Assembly: GCA_021779535.1 (NCBI GenBank)
Contig: JAJYAM010000004.1
Span: forward strand, 21,763 to 85,762
Direction: 5' to 3'
Length of the DNA: 64,000 nt
From: Pseudomonadota bacterium
Lineage (GTDB): Bacteria > Pseudomonadota > Gammaproteobacteria > Steroidobacterales > Steroidobacteraceae
In this document: in pieces, positions 1 to 12,669 of the stretch
Position numbering within the stretch: position 1 is the first letter of the stretch
How the letters are laid out: each line of letters opens with the position of its first letter
Notes under the pieces: model-generated
What the model was told of the DNA's origin: nothing
The model's input: the letters and a program-made list of their open reading frames with translations, nothing else
Databases searched by the model: none
Position numbers and translations under genes: made by a program

Positions 1-123
1 ATCGACATCGAACAGGTCAAATGGGTCGTGCTGATGGTGCTGTTCAGCCAACCGGGCCAGGAATCGGCGTACGCGCGCATGGAAGACCTCGTCTTCGAGG
101 AACGCGGCGAAGCGCTCCACTGA
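1..123 (+). CDS. smg: Smg/DUF494 family protein, C-terminal 40 residues (5' end outside window)
   Basis: The first frame is open from base 1 to a TGA at 121-123. It encodes the typical end of the Smg (DUF494) family, including the KWVVLMVLF and MEDLVFEE segments. Smg commonly sits between dprA and topA in beta- and gammaproteobacteria, and topA follows here after only 8 bases. The molecular role of Smg is poorly known. Only the tail is visible, so the call rests on these conserved segments plus synteny. Confidence 0.8.
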   Translation: MDIEQVKWVVLMVLFSQPGQESAYARMEDLVFEERGEALH

Positions 124-131
124 AGACGTCC

Positions 132-2717
132 TTGAGCGCGAACCTCGTCATCGTCGAGTCGCCTGCGAAGGCGAAGACCATCAAGAAGTACCTCGGGAAG
201 GATCACGAGGTCCTCGCCTCGTACGGGCACGTCCGCGACCTGGTCCCGAAGGAAGGTGCGGTCGATACCGCCCATCACTTCGCGATGAAATATCAGATCG
301 TCGAGCGCAATCAGAAACACGTCGATGCGATCGTACGGGCATTGCGCAAGGCCGACACGTTGTACCTCGCGACCGACCCCGATCGCGAGGGCGAGGCGAT
401 CTCCTGGCATCTGCACGAACTGCTGAAGGCGAAGGGTGCGCTCGAGGGAAAGCGGGTGCACCGCGTCGTGTTCTACGAGATCACGAGGAACGCGGTGCGC
501 GACGCGATGACGCACCCCCGCGACCTGTCGCTCGACCTGGTGAACGCCCAGCAGGCGCGTCGCGCGCTCGATTTCCTCGTCGGCTTCAACCTCTCGCCGC
601 TGCTGTGGAAGAAGGTCCGTCCCGGCCTGTCGGCGGGCCGCGTGCAGAGTCCGGCGTTGCGGATGATCTGCGAGCGCGAGGACGAGATCGAGGCCTTCCG
701 CGCGCGCGAGTACTGGACGATCGACGCGGAACTCGAGCAAGGCGGGCAACGGTTCCCCGGGAAGCTGATCGAATACCGCGGCGCGAAGGTCGAGCAGTTC
801 AGTTTCACCAGCGAGGCGGCGGCACGCGAGGTCGAGCAAACCGTCACGCGGATCGCCGGCGGCACGCTCACGGTGAACACGGTCGAGCGCAAGCAGCGAC
901 GCCGCAACCCGGCGCCGCCGTTCACGACGTCGACCCTGCAACAAGAGGCCGCCCGGAAACTCGGCTTCAGCGCGCAGAAGACGATGCGGGTTGCCCAGCA
1001 ACTCTACGAGGGCGTCGACATCGGCGACGGCGCGGTCGGTTTGATCACGTACATGCGCACCGACTCCTTGAACCTCGCGCAGGAAGCGGTCGGTCAGATT
1101 CGCGACGTGGTCGTCGAACTCTACGGCCGCGAGGGATTGTCCGAGGAACCGCGCGTGTATCGCACGAAGTCGAAGAACGCGCAGGAAGCCCACGAGGCGA
1201 TCCGGCCGACCGCGGCGACGATCCTGCCGGCGCAGCTCGAGGGCAAGCTCGACCCGGATCAGTATCGGCTGTATTCGTTGGTCTGGAAGCGCACCGTCGC
1301 ATGCCAGATGGCGCCGGCGGTGTTCGACACGGTCAGCGTCGACCTGCTCGCCGGACCGGACGGCGCGCACCGGCACGTGCTGCGGTCGACGGGATCGACG
1401 CTCGTCAAGCCCGGTTACATCTCCGTCTATCAAGAGGGGCTGGACGACGCGGTCCAGGACGATTCGGACCATGTGCTGCCGGCGATGCGGGAGGGCGACC
1501 GCATCGCCCTGCGTTCCCTCCTGCCGTCCCAGCACTTCACGGAACCGCCCCCCCGATTCTCCGAAGCCTCGCTCGTGAAGGCGCTCGAGGAATACGGCAT
1601 CGGCCGGCCATCGACCTACGCGTCGATCATCTCGACGCTGCGCGATCGCGAGTACGTGGAGATCGACAACCGGCGGTTCACCGCGACCGACATCGGGAAG
1701 ATCGTGAGCCGGTTCCTCACGCTGTACTTCACGAACTACGTCGACTACGACTTCACCGCAAGAATGGAGGACTCGCTGGACGCGATCGCATCCGGCGAGC
1801 AAGAGTGGGTGCCGCTGCTCGAACGGTTCTGGAAGCCGTTCATCGAACGGGTGCGACACACCGAGGCGACCGTGAGCCGCGACGAGGTCGCTCAAGCCCG
1901 CGACCTCGGGATCGACCCGGCGAGCGGCAAGCCGATGAGCGTTCGGATGGGTCGCTTCGGCCCGTTCGTGCAGATCGGCACGAAGGACGATCCCGACAAG
2001 CCGCGCTTCGCCGGGCTGCGTCCGGGCCAGAAGATGGATACGATCACGCACGGCGAGGCGCTCGAACTCTTCAAGCTGCCGCGCGCCCTCGGGTCCACGC
2101 CGAGCGGCGAACCGATCGTCGCGAACATCGGGCGCTTCGGACCGTACCTCAAGTACGGCGCCAAATACGTGTCGCTGAAGGTCGACGATCCCTATACGGT
2201 CACGCCGGAGCGCGCGCTCGAAGTGATCCGCGAGAAGGAGATCGCCGACGCGAATCGGTTGATCCTCGACTTCCCGGACGCCGGAATCCAGGTGCTCAAC
2301 GGCCGGTACGGCCCTTACATCACCGACAAGGCTCGCAACGCGAAGATCCCGAAGGATCGGGACCCGAAAACGCTGACCCTCGATGAATGCCAGGCGTTGC
2401 TCGCCGCGGCACCCGCCCGCGGCTTCGGCAAGTGGGGACGCAAGGCGGGGGGTGCGAAGACCGCAGGCGCGAAGACCGCGAACGCCAAGCCCGCGGGTGC
2501 GAAGCCCGCCGCAGCGCGGGCGCGTGCCGCGACCGCCGACTCGATCGGCGCCGCGGTGAAGTCCGCGAGCACGGCGCGCGGCACGCGCAGCGCGGTCATC
2601 CCGCGCGGCAAGACACCGACGAAAGCGGCTGCTGGACGAGCCGCGGCGGGCAAGACGGGCACCGCGAAGCGCAAGGCCACGCCGCGAGCGCGGAGCGCGT
2701 CCGGCCGCACCCCGTGA
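132..2717 (+). CDS. topA: DNA topoisomerase I (type IA, omega protein)
   Basis: TopA relaxes negatively supercoiled DNA by cutting one strand through a 5'-phosphotyrosine. I place the start at TTG 132, because the conserved N-terminus (NLVIVESPAKAKTI) follows at once and the frame further upstream overlaps smg; 861 residues. The Toprim domain has TDPDREGE at about residues 81-88. The catalytic tyrosine is Tyr307 in YMRTDS. Three C-terminal topoisomerase repeats follow (GRFGPFV near 606, GRFGPYL near 667, GRYGPYI near 724). There are no Cys4 zinc fingers as in the E. coli enzyme. The protein ends in a Lys/Ala-rich tail (about 757-861), likely for DNA binding. The tail length is unusual but the core is intact. 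Confidence 0.95.
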   Translation: MSANLVIVESPAKAKTIKKYLGKDHEVLASYGHVRDLVPKEGAVDTAHHFAMKYQIVERNQKHVDAIVRALRKADTLYLATDPDREGEAISWHLHELLKAKGALEGKRVHRVVFYEITRNAVRDAMTHPRDLSLDLVNAQQARRALDFLVGFNLSPLLWKKVRPGLSAGRVQSPALRMICEREDEIEAFRAREYWTIDAELEQGGQRFPGKLIEYRGAKVEQFSFTSEAAAREVEQTVTRIAGGTLTVNTVERKQRRRNPAPPFTTSTLQQEAARKLGFSAQKTMRVAQQLYEGVDIGDGAVGLITYMRTDSLNLAQEAVGQIRDVVVELYGREGLSEEPRVYRTKSKNAQEAHEAIRPTAATILPAQLEGKLDPDQYRLYSLVWKRTVACQMAPAVFDTVSVDLLAGPDGAHRHVLRSTGSTLVKPGYISVYQEGLDDAVQDDSDHVLPAMREGDRIALRSLLPSQHFTEPPPRFSEASLVKALEEYGIGRPSTYASIISTLRDREYVEIDNRRFTATDIGKIVSRFLTLYFTNYVDYDFTARMEDSLDAIASGEQEWVPLLERFWKPFIERVRHTEATVSRDEVAQARDLGIDPASGKPMSVRMGRFGPFVQIGTKDDPDKPRFAGLRPGQKMDTITHGEALELFKLPRALGSTPSGEPIVANIGRFGPYLKYGAKYVSLKVDDPYTVTPERALEVIREKEIADANRLILDFPDAGIQVLNGRYGPYITDKARNAKIPKDRDPKTLTLDECQALLAAAPARGFGKWGRKAGGAKTAGAKTANAKPAGAKPAAARARAATADSIGAAVKSASTARGTRSAVIPRGKTPTKAAAGRAAAGKTGTAKRKATPRARSASGRTP

Positions 2718-2746
2718 CGGCGTGATGGCGGGCGAGGCTTGAGCCG

Positions 2747-3694
2747 GTGAGTGCTCTTCGCGACTCGGCCGGTTGGACGCCGGAGACCGCCGGCGCCGCG
2801 GTGCGCGACTACCTGATCGCTCTTCAGCAACGCATCACCGACGCGATCGAGTCGGCGGATGGCACGCGGTTCCGTCGCGACGCCTGGCGACGCGACGAGG
2901 GCGGCGGCGGCGAGAGCCGCATCCTGACCGAAGGGCGCCTCTTCGAGCGCGCCGGGATCAATTTTTCCGACGTGCGTGGGACGCACCTGCCCCCGTCCGC
3001 AACCCAGGAGCGCCATCACATCGCCGGCGCGCCGTTCGAAGCGGTCGGCCTGTCGCTCGTGTTCCATCCGCGCAACCCGTACGTGCCGACGACCCACGCG
3101 AACCTGCGGTTCCTGGTCGCGACCCCGCCGGCGGAAGATCCGATCTGGTGGTTCGGCGGCGGATTCGATCTGACACCGTACTATCCGTTCGACGAAGACG
3201 TGCTGCATTGGCACCGCAACGCCCGCGAGGCCTGCGTGCCGTTCGGCGCCGGGCTCTACGAACGGTGGAAGGACTGGTGCGATCGTTACTTCTATCTACC
3301 GCACCGCGGAGAGACGCGCGGTGTCGGCGGCCTGTTCTTCGACGATCTCAGCGAAGGCGGGTTCGAGCGCTGCTTCGCGCTGCTGCGCAGCGTCGGCGAT
3401 CGGTTCCTGCTCGGATATCTACCGATTCTCGAGCGACGCCAGGACACCCCGTACGCGGACCGCGAGCGCCGGTTCCAGCTGTATCGCCGGGGCCGCTACG
3501 TGGAGTTCAACCTGCTCTACGATCGCGGCACGCTCTTCGGGCTGCAATCGCGAGGACGCACCGAATCCATCCTGATGTCGCTGCCGCCGCTCGTGCGCTG
3601 GGAGTACGATTGGCAGCCGGGTCCCGGCACGACGGAAGCGCTGCTCGCGGAACGCTACCTGAGACCGAGGGACTATCTGGCCGAGCTCTCGTGA
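2747..3694 (+). CDS. hemF: Oxygen-dependent coproporphyrinogen III oxidase
   Basis: HemF oxidatively decarboxylates coproporphyrinogen III to protoporphyrinogen IX using O2, in the cytoplasm, as a late step of haem synthesis. The GTG start gives 315 residues, close to the usual 300. Family motifs run the whole length: [39 protein letters not shown], and [14 protein letters not shown] with the following [17 protein letters not shown] stretch. It lies 29 bases after topA and 22 bases before rlmJ, on the same strand as hemB, another haem gene about 1.2 kb downstream. Its presence implies haem synthesis under air; the anaerobic HemN would be a separate enzyme. Confidence 0.96.
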   Translation: MSALRDSAGWTPETAGAAVRDYLIALQQRITDAIESADGTRFRRDAWRRDEGGGGESRILTEGRLFERAGINFSDVRGTHLPPSATQERHHIAGAPFEAVGLSLVFHPRNPYVPTTHANLRFLVATPPAEDPIWWFGGGFDLTPYYPFDEDVLHWHRNAREACVPFGAGLYERWKDWCDRYFYLPHRGETRGVGGLFFDDLSEGGFERCFALLRSVGDRFLLGYLPILERRQDTPYADRERRFQLYRRGRYVEFNLLYDRGTLFGLQSRGRTESILMSLPPLVRWEYDWQPGPGTTEALLAERYLRPRDYLAELS

Positions 3695-3716
3695 CGACGC
3701 GCGCGCCGAGAAGGCG

Positions 3717-4565
3717 ATGAACTACCGGCATCTGTATCACGCGGGCAATTTCGCCGACGTCGCGAAGCACGCCGCGCTGGTCGAGTGCCTGGCGGCGCTG
3801 AAGCGCAAGGACAAGGCGTTCTTCGCACTCGACACCCACGCCGGGGGCGCGGTCTACGACCTGCGCTCGGCGGAGGCGCGCAAATCCGGCGAGGCGGAGC
3901 GCGGCGTGCTGCGGCTGCTCGAACGCGGCTCGAGCGAGCCCGCGCTCGCGAACTATTTCGCCGCGATCGGCGCGCGCGCGGGGGCGCGTCTCGCCCGGTA
4001 TCCGGGATCGGCGGCCTTGATCGCGGCGGCGCTGCGCCCGCAGGACCGCGCGATCCTCGTCGAAGCCGTGCCCGCCGAGGCGCGCGCGGCGGAGCGCGCG
4101 GTCCGCAGCCGGGGCCGGGTTCGCGTCGAGATCGCCGATGGTTACGCCGCGTTGAAGGCGCAGTTGCCGCCACTCGAACGCCGCGGTCTGGTGCTGATCG
4201 ATCCGCCGTACGAGGCGGTCGACGAATGGCGCACGCTCCGGCACGCGTTCCTCGAGGCCTATCGACGCTGGCCGACCGGCCTGTACCTGATCTGGTACCC
4301 GATCCGGGACGTCGGACAGCGACGGGCGGCGCTCACGCGGCTCGAGTCGCTGCGAATCCCGAAGATCCTGAGCGCGGAACTCGCGATCTACACCGAGAGC
4401 GCCGCCGCCGGTCTCGTCGGCAGCGGTCTCGCGATCGTGAATCCGCCGTTCGGACTCGATGCGCGACTCGGCGAGATCTACGCGGCGATCCACCGGCACC
4501 TCGCGGCCGCCGGGGCCGGGTATGCGCAGGTCGCGCGCCTGACCGACGAACGGATGGCACAATGA
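3717..4565 (+). CDS. rlmJ: 23S rRNA (adenine(2030)-N6)-methyltransferase
   Basis: RlmJ methylates A2030 of 23S rRNA with S-adenosylmethionine. The 282-residue product begins with the diagnostic MNYRHLYHAGNFADVAKH. It carries the catalytic DPPYE tetrad region at about residues 161-165, in the sequence LVLIDPPYE. The ATG lies 22 bases after hemF and the stop overlaps the upstream ATG of the next frame (ATGA), so it is probably co-transcribed with its neighbours. Length and both ends match the family. Confidence 0.95.
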   Translation: MNYRHLYHAGNFADVAKHAALVECLAALKRKDKAFFALDTHAGGAVYDLRSAEARKSGEAERGVLRLLERGSSEPALANYFAAIGARAGARLARYPGSAALIAAALRPQDRAILVEAVPAEARAAERAVRSRGRVRVEIADGYAALKAQLPPLERRGLVLIDPPYEAVDEWRTLRHAFLEAYRRWPTGLYLIWYPIRDVGQRRAALTRLESLRIPKILSAELAIYTESAAAGLVGSGLAIVNPPFGLDARLGEIYAAIHRHLAAAGAGYAQVARLTDERMAQ

Positions 4566-4588
4566 GCGCGACACCGAAGGAGACTCGC

Positions 4589-6733
<2,145 letters not shown>

Positions 6734-6756
6734 TACGCCGGCGCGATGACCCGGGA

Positions 6757-7290
6757 TCACCCGGTCCCGCGATATCGATCCTTGAGCACCACGTACTGCC
6801 GGGCGCCGTAGAGCAGGCGGTCGATCTCTTGGTCTGCGAGTTCCCGCGCCCGCCGGGCGGGATTGCCGAGATACAACCCCCGGGTCGCGAGCGTCTTGCC
6901 CGGCGGCACGACGCTGCCGGCGCCGATGACGACCTCGTCGGCGATCACGGCCCCGTCCAGCACGATCGCGCCCATGCCGATCAGGCAGCGGTCGCCGATC
7001 GTTGCCGCATGCAACACCGCCTTGTGACCCACCGTCACGTCGGCGCCGACCCGCAAGCCGAGGCCGCCCGGCGTGTACGGCCCGTCGTGGACCACGTGGA
7101 GCACGCAACCGTCCTGCACGTTGGTGCGCGCCCCGATGTCGATGCGTTCGACGTCACCGCGCAGCACCGCGAGCGGCCACACCGAGGCGTCGTCACCGAG
7201 GGCGACCCGGCCGATCACCAGGGCCGTCTCGTCGACGAACACGCGCGCACCGAGCTGCGGCCATACTCCTTGGTATTCGCGGATCGCCAT
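6757..7290 (-). CDS. Gamma carbonic anhydrase-like protein (YrdA/CaiE family, left-handed beta-helix)
   Basis: A 177-residue hexapeptide-repeat protein of the YrdA group. It shows imperfect hexapeptide turns throughout and metal-ligand histidines in VLHVVHD and TVGHKAVLHAAT, with RGDVERIDIG upstream. Members bind zinc and resemble gamma carbonic anhydrases, but enzymatic activity is often undetectable, so the reaction is uncertain. ATG 7288-7290 lies 5 bases after the gor stop, so gor and this gene form an operon. No signal peptide, so cytoplasmic. Confidence 0.88.
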   Translation of the reverse strand: MAIREYQGVWPQLGARVFVDETALVIGRVALGDDASVWPLAVLRGDVERIDIGARTNVQDGCVLHVVHDGPYTPGGLGLRVGADVTVGHKAVLHAATIGDRCLIGMGAIVLDGAVIADEVVIGAGSVVPPGKTLATRGLYLGNPARRARELADQEIDRLLYGARQYVVLKDRYRGTG

Positions 7291-7295
7291 CCCGG

Positions 7296-8645
7296 TCACC
7301 GCATCGTCACGAGTTCTTCGGCGCTCGTCGGATGGATCGCGATCGTGTCGTCGAAATCCCGCTTGGTCGCACCCATCCGGATCGCGACCGCGAATCCCTG
7401 CAGCATCTCGTCGGCACCGGCGCCGATCACGTGGCAGCCGACGATCCGCTGCTGCGGGCCGGTGCACACGAGCTTCATGTCGGTGCGCGGCTTGCGCGCG
7501 GTCACCGCATGGTACATGCCGACGAAATCCGATCGGTACACGTGGACGTCGTCCCCGTGGCGTGCGCGCGCCTCGGCTTCGGACAGACCGATCGTTCCGA
7601 TCGGCGGATGCGTGAACACGACGGTCGGAATGGCGTCGTAGTCGAGATGCCGATCCTTCGCACCGCCGAACAGGCGGTCGCTCAACCGCCGGCCCGCCGC
7701 GATCGCGACCGGCGTGAGTGCGGCCCGACCCGTCACGTCGCCGATCGCATGCACGCCGTCGACATTGGTGTCCTGGAACTCGTCGGTGATCACGAACCCG
7801 TCCGGATCCACGCGCACGCCCGCGCGCTCGAGCCCGAGATCCGCGGCGTTCGGGCGCCGTCCGATCGCCCACAGCAGCGCATCGAAGCCCTCGAACTCGC
7901 GATCGTCCGCGGCGATCAGCGCGAGCGCGCTTCGGCTCTTGCGCACCGCCGCGGGCGTGACGTGGGTATGCACGACGATTCCCTGGGCGCGCATCTCGCG
8001 CAGCAACGCTTCCCCGAGCATCTCGTCGAAGTGCGTCAACGGCCGGTCCTTGCGCACGAACAGATCGACCGCCGTGCCGAGGCCGTGGAACGCGCCCGCG
8101 AGTTCGCAGGCGACATATCCGCTACCGACGATCGCCACGCGTGCGGGCCGCTCCTCGAGCGCGAAGAACCCGTCCGAGTCGATGCCGAACTCGGCCCCCG
8201 GCAGCGCCGGCACGACCGGGCGACCGCCGGTCGCGATCACGAAGTGCCGCGCGCGAAATTGGCGGCCGGCGGCCTCGACGGTGCCGGCGTCGCGGAACGC
8301 TGCGCGCGCGGCGACGTACTCGACCCCTTTCGCCGCCAGATTGCGCTCGTAGATCGCGTTCAAGCGCGCGACGTAGCCATCGCGCTTGCCCTTGAGCGCC
8401 AGCCAGTCGTGTCCGCCGGGGGCCACGTCGAAGCCGTAATCCTTCGCGTCACCGATCGCCGCGCCGATCTGGGCCGCATTCCACATCACCTTCTTCGGGA
8501 CGCAACCGACGTTCACGCAGGTTCCGCCGAGGCGATGCGATTCGATCACGGCGGCCTTCGCACCGTACTCGGCCGCCCGCTGAGCACAGGCGAGGCCGCC
8601 GCTGCCGCCGCCGACGACGACGAGATCGAGATATTGCGCCGACAC
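7296..8645 (-). CDS. gor: Glutathione-disulfide reductase
   Basis: Gor reduces oxidised glutathione with NADPH and FAD. I start it at GTG 8645, with GGAG 8 bases upstream, giving 449 residues, the normal length. The N-terminal FAD motif is [10 protein letters not shown], the redox disulfide is Cys43/Cys48 in [12 protein letters not shown], the NADPH domain has [12 protein letters not shown] followed by FVRKDR (arginines favouring NADPH), and the catalytic His is in [13 protein letters not shown]. Together with the GST gene at 61.8 kb it shows a glutathione-using cell. A longer upstream frame exists but overlaps prlC and has no family similarity. Confidence 0.95.
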   Translation of the reverse strand: MSAQYLDLVVVGGGSGGLACAQRAAEYGAKAAVIESHRLGGTCVNVGCVPKKVMWNAAQIGAAIGDAKDYGFDVAPGGHDWLALKGKRDGYVARLNAIYERNLAAKGVEYVAARAAFRDAGTVEAAGRQFRARHFVIATGGRPVVPALPGAEFGIDSDGFFALEERPARVAIVGSGYVACELAGAFHGLGTAVDLFVRKDRPLTHFDEMLGEALLREMRAQGIVVHTHVTPAAVRKSRSALALIAADDREFEGFDALLWAIGRRPNAADLGLERAGVRVDPDGFVITDEFQDTNVDGVHAIGDVTGRAALTPVAIAAGRRLSDRLFGGAKDRHLDYDAIPTVVFTHPPIGTIGLSEAEARARHGDDVHVYRSDFVGMYHAVTARKPRTDMKLVCTGPQQRIVGCHVIGAGADEMLQGFAVAIRMGATKRDFDDTIAIHPTSAEELVTMR

Positions 8646-8748
8646 GTGCAGTCTCCGTCCCGGGGGATCCGGGCGGCAATGATATACTGCTTCTCCTGCG
8701 GCGCATCGACGGCACGGCCGCGACCGACCGCCGACCGGAAGCGACCGC

Positions 8749-10767
8749 GTGACGAACCCCCTGCTCGAGACGACCGATCTGCCCTCGTTCGACCGCATCC
8801 GCGCGGAGCATGCGCGCCCGGCGCTCGAACGCGTGCTCGCGGAGAATCGGGCGCTCGTCGCAACCGTCGCCGCCCAACCGGAGCCGCGATTCGAGAACGT
8901 GGTCGTCCCGCTGGAGGAGGCGGGCCATCGGCTGAGCCGCGCGTTCTCGCCGATCGGCCACCTGAACGGCGTCGCGAACACGCCCGAGCTGCGCGCGGCG
9001 TACAACGAATGCGTGCCGCTGCTCGCCGAGTACGCCGCCGAGATCGGGCAGAGCGCGGCGCTCGCGTCCGCGTACCGCCGCATCCTCGAGCGCGAAGGAC
9101 CGGCCTTGCCGGCGGACGCGCGCCAGCTGATCGCGAACGCGCTGCGCGATTTCCGGCTCGCGGGCGTGGACCTGCCCCCCGATCGACAGTCGCGCCTGCG
9201 CGCACTCTTGCAGCGCCTCGCGACGCTCGGCGCGAAGTTCGGCGAGAACGTGCTGGACTCGGCTCGGGCCTACGAGCGAGCGATCGACGACCCGGCACAG
9301 CTCGCGGGACTTCCCCCGGACTTCGTCGCGCGAGCGGCCGCGGACGCGGCCGCCGCCGGCCGGACCGGCTGGCTGCTGCACCTCGACCAGCCAACCTACG
9401 CGGCGGTGATGCATGGCGCGGAGAACGTCGCGCTGCGCCGCGCGATCTACGAGGCCTGGGTCACGCGCGCATCGGATCGCGGCCCCACGGCGGATCGCTA
9501 CGACAACGCGCCGCTGATCGAGGAGATCCTCGCAGCACGCCACGAGCTCGCCCGGCTGCTTTCGTTCGAGACCTTCGTCGACTACGCGCTGTCGACGCGA
9601 ATGGCGAAGACCCGGGAGCAGGTCCGGCGGTTCCTCGCGGATCTCGCCGAACGCTACCGCCCCGCCGCCCTCGCGGAATTCGCCGAGCTCGAACGATTCG
9701 CCGGACGGCGGCTCGATCCCTGGGACATCGCATTCTATTCGGAGCGGCTCAAACGGCACCGCTACCAGGTCTCGCAGGAGGAACTGCGCCCGTATTTCCC
9801 GCTGCCGAAGGTGCTGGAGGGCTTGTTCGCGGTCGCCACCCGGCTCTACCGGATTCGGGTGCGCGAGCGCGCCGGCGTCGCCGTGTGGGACGCTGCGGTC
9901 CGCTACTTCGACGTCGAGGACGGCGCCGGACGGCGGATCGCGGGCTTCTACCTCGATCCGTACGCCCGCCCGCGCAAGCGCAGCGGCGCGTGGATGGACG
10001 AATGCGTGGTCGCGAAGCGGCTGCCGACCGGGCATGCGCTGCCGGTCGCGTACCTCGTCTGCAATTTCCCGCCGCCGGTCGGCGCCGCCCCGTCGCTGTT
10101 GACCCACGACGACGTACGCACGCTGTTCCACGAGTTCGGACACGGCCTGCACCATATGCTGACCGACGTCTCCTATCCGAGCATCGCGGGCATCAACGGC
10201 GTCGCCTGGGACGCGGTCGAGCTGCCGAGCCAGTTCATGGAGAACTACGTCTGGCGGCCGGAAGTGCTGCCGTTGATCTCGGCGCACGTCGACAGCGCAG
10301 AGCCGCTGCCGACGGCACTGCTGGAGCGGCTCGTCGGGACACGGACGTTCAACGCCGCGCTCGACACGCTGCGCCAGATCGAACTCGCGTCCTTCGACCT
10401 CGAGCTGCACGCGAACTACGACCCGGGTCGCGGCGCGAACGTCGCGGCGACGCTCGCCGAGGTGCGGCGGCGCGTCGCGGTCACCCCGGCCGCCGAATTC
10501 AACCGCCTGCCGTCGAGCTTCACGCACGTGTTCGCCGGCGGCTATGCGGCGGGTTACTACAGCTACAAGTGGGCCGAGGTGCTGGCGGCGGACGCATTCG
10601 AAGCGTTCGAGGAGGCCGGCGTGTTCGATCTCGGCACCGCCGGCCGGTTCCACGACTCGATACTCGCGCGCGGCGGCAGCCTCGACGCGATGGACGCTTT
10701 CGTCGCGTTCCGAGGCCGTGAGCCGGACGTGGGGGCGCTGTTGCGGCAGACGGGCGTCGGCGGATGA
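8749..10767 (+). CDS. prlC: Oligopeptidase A (M3A zinc metallopeptidase)
   Basis: A cytoplasmic zinc peptidase that cleaves short peptides, including signal-peptide fragments. The 672-residue product matches the family length. The zinc motif is HEFGH at residues 461-465, with the third ligand region [20 protein letters not shown]-like further on (Glu in VELPSQ). The C-terminus has the conserved [20 protein letters not shown] stretch. GTG 8749 is divergent from gor with about 100 bases between them. The stop overlaps the start of xthA (ATGA), so the two are coupled. Confidence 0.95.
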   Translation: MTNPLLETTDLPSFDRIRAEHARPALERVLAENRALVATVAAQPEPRFENVVVPLEEAGHRLSRAFSPIGHLNGVANTPELRAAYNECVPLLAEYAAEIGQSAALASAYRRILEREGPALPADARQLIANALRDFRLAGVDLPPDRQSRLRALLQRLATLGAKFGENVLDSARAYERAIDDPAQLAGLPPDFVARAAADAAAAGRTGWLLHLDQPTYAAVMHGAENVALRRAIYEAWVTRASDRGPTADRYDNAPLIEEILAARHELARLLSFETFVDYALSTRMAKTREQVRRFLADLAERYRPAALAEFAELERFAGRRLDPWDIAFYSERLKRHRYQVSQEELRPYFPLPKVLEGLFAVATRLYRIRVRERAGVAVWDAAVRYFDVEDGAGRRIAGFYLDPYARPRKRSGAWMDECVVAKRLPTGHALPVAYLVCNFPPPVGAAPSLLTHDDVRTLFHEFGHGLHHMLTDVSYPSIAGINGVAWDAVELPSQFMENYVWRPEVLPLISAHVDSAEPLPTALLERLVGTRTFNAALDTLRQIELASFDLELHANYDPGRGANVAATLAEVRRRVAVTPAAEFNRLPSSFTHVFAGGYAAGYYSYKWAEVLAADAFEAFEEAGVFDLGTAGRFHDSILARGGSLDAMDAFVAFRGREPDVGALLRQTGVGG

Positions 10768-11582
10768 ACGCCCGGGCGCCGACGGGTCGCCCGGACGCGC
10801 CCGGCACGGCGGTCACGTTCGCGACCTGGAACGTCAATTCGCTGCGAGTCCGGTTGCCGCAGCTCGCGCAATGGCTCGCGGCGAATCCGATCGACGTGGT
10901 CGCGTTGCAGGAGACGAAGCTCGTCGACGAGGAGTTCCCTCGAGCCGAGATCGACGCGCTCGGGTATCGGGAGATCCATTCGGGGCAGCGTACCTACAAC
11001 GGCGTCGCGATCCTGTCGCGCCTGCCGGTCGAGGACGTCGTCACGGCCCTGCCCAAATTCGACGACCCGCAACGGCGGGTGATCGGCGCCACGATCGGCG
11101 GTGTCCGCTTGATCAACGTCTACGCGCCGAACGGTCAGGCGGTCGGCTCCGACAAGTACGCCTACAAGCTGGCGTGGTACGCGGCGCTCGATCGATTCCT
11201 CGGCGCGGAGCTCGAGCGCCACGCTCGCGTGCTGGTGGTCGGCGACTTCAACGTCGCACCTGCGGATCGCGACGTCCACGATCCGGCGGCTTGGACGGGC
11301 TCCGTGCTGGTGAGCCCCGCGGAGCGCATCGCGCTGTCGCGCCTCGAAGCGCTCGGCTTCTGCGACGTGTTCCGCCGCTTCGATCAGCCCGCCGACACGT
11401 TCAGCTGGTGGGACTATCGCCAGGGCGCCTACCGCCGCAATCACGGTCTGCGCATCGATCTGATATACGCGTCACCGACGCTCGCGCCGCGGTGCCGATT
11501 CTGTCGCATCGACCGCGAGCCGCGTGCCTGGGAGCGGCCGTCCGACCACGCGCCTTGCGTCGCCGGCTTTGACTTATCCTAG
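10764..11582 (+). CDS. xthA: Exodeoxyribonuclease III (AP endonuclease)
   Basis: ExoIII cuts DNA at abasic sites and degrades duplex DNA 3' to 5' in base-excision repair. The 272-residue product has all exonuclease-endonuclease-phosphatase motifs in order: ATWNVNSLR, ALQETK, NVYAPNG, VVGDFNVAP, SWWDYR, LRIDLI and the catalytic SDHAP. An N-terminal extension of about 15 residues (RAPTGRPDAPG) precedes the fold. Its ATG overlaps the prlC stop, so translation is coupled. Confidence 0.95.
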   Translation: MNARAPTGRPDAPGTAVTFATWNVNSLRVRLPQLAQWLAANPIDVVALQETKLVDEEFPRAEIDALGYREIHSGQRTYNGVAILSRLPVEDVVTALPKFDDPQRRVIGATIGGVRLINVYAPNGQAVGSDKYAYKLAWYAALDRFLGAELERHARVLVVGDFNVAPADRDVHDPAAWTGSVLVSPAERIALSRLEALGFCDVFRRFDQPADTFSWWDYRQGAYRRNHGLRIDLIYASPTLAPRCRFCRIDREPRAWERPSDHAPCVAGFDLS

Positions 11583-11658
11583 GGGTCGCGCCGTGAACGC
11601 GTCACATCGGCGATACCGGCCGATGGCGTACGCACCGCGCACGGCATAAGATCCGGCC

Positions 11659-12654
11659 ATGCGCGAGTTGCGGCGTAACGACTATGACGTGACGAACACC
11701 GTCCGGGTGAGTTCGACGTCGACGGTCGCCACCGCGGTTCGGGAACTGGTGCGCACGGAGTGGCCTGCGGAATCCTTCGAACGGCTCGACCGGGCGTTCG
11801 CGGCGTTCGACCTGCTGTTCACCGGCCGGATGCCCGGATATCACGGCGTCGACACGGTGTATCACGATCGGCAGCACACGCTCGACATGGCGCTCGCGAC
11901 CGCGCGCCTGCTCGTCGGCCACGACCGCACCGCCGGGTCCACCGCGCGACTCGGCCCCGAAAGGGCGATTGCGACCCTCGTGACCGCGCTGTTCCACGAC
12001 GCCGGGTACATCCGCGAAGCCACCGACCAGGAGCATCGCAACGGAGCGGAATTCACCCGCTATCACGTGACCCGCAGCGCCCGCTTCATCGCGCGTTTCC
12101 TGCCGACGATCGGTCTCGATCACTGGGTACCGGTCGCGACGCGAATCGTCCACTTCACCGGATACGAAGTCGCGCTCGCCGAGATCCGCCTCGACGATCG
12201 CCGCGACCGCAAGATGGGGCACCTGCTCGGGACCGCCGATCTGATCGCACAGATGGCGGATCGCTGCTATCTCGAAAAATGCCGCGATCGGCTGTATCCG
12301 GAATTCGTGCTCGGCGGAATCGCCGCGAGTGCCGAGAGCGGCGGGGCACCGCGCGTGCGCTACAGTTCCGGGCTCGACCTGCTGCGGCAAACACCGCGCT
12401 TCGTCCACGAGACGCGCGTCGTGCGGCTCGAACAGGAGTTCGAGCACGCCTACCGCCACGTCGAGCCGCTATTCGACGGCGCGAATCCTTACATGGAAGC
12501 GATCGACCGGAACCTCGCGCACCTCGACCGCGTGCTCCGGACGGAGCGCTGGCGGATGTTGCGCCGCAATCCCCCGCTGTTCACCGTCGATGACGATTCG
12601 TTGCCGCGGGTGCGCGGCTTGATGCTCGATCGGCTGAAGGCCTTGTGGGCCTAG
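11659..12654 (+). CDS. HD-domain metal-dependent phosphohydrolase, function unknown
   Basis: A 331-residue soluble protein with an HD-superfamily metal site. YHDRQHTLDMALATARLL resembles the first helix with its histidines, and FHDAGYI holds the HD pair His113-Asp114; a further HF-TGYE segment follows. HD proteins hydrolyse phosphate esters or cyclic nucleotides, but the substrate cannot be read from the sequence. It stands 76 bases after xthA, beyond a weak CATCGGC/GCCGATG hairpin. It is convergent with the M15 peptidase gene. The C-terminal half (after about 200) has no motif I recognise. Confidence 0.75.
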   Translation: MRELRRNDYDVTNTVRVSSTSTVATAVRELVRTEWPAESFERLDRAFAAFDLLFTGRMPGYHGVDTVYHDRQHTLDMALATARLLVGHDRTAGSTARLGPERAIATLVTALFHDAGYIREATDQEHRNGAEFTRYHVTRSARFIARFLPTIGLDHWVPVATRIVHFTGYEVALAEIRLDDRRDRKMGHLLGTADLIAQMADRCYLEKCRDRLYPEFVLGGIAASAESGGAPRVRYSSGLDLLRQTPRFVHETRVVRLEQEFEHAYRHVEPLFDGANPYMEAIDRNLAHLDRVLRTERWRMLRRNPPLFTVDDDSLPRVRGLMLDRLKALWA

Positions 12655-12669
12655 CGGCCCGGGAAAGGC

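Noticed and set aside
7002-10721. A very long open frame of over 1,200 codons on the plus strand
   Set aside because: It crosses gor, a minus-strand gene, and prlC in a different frame. Its translation is Arg-rich with no motif, which is the usual shadow of GC-rich genes.
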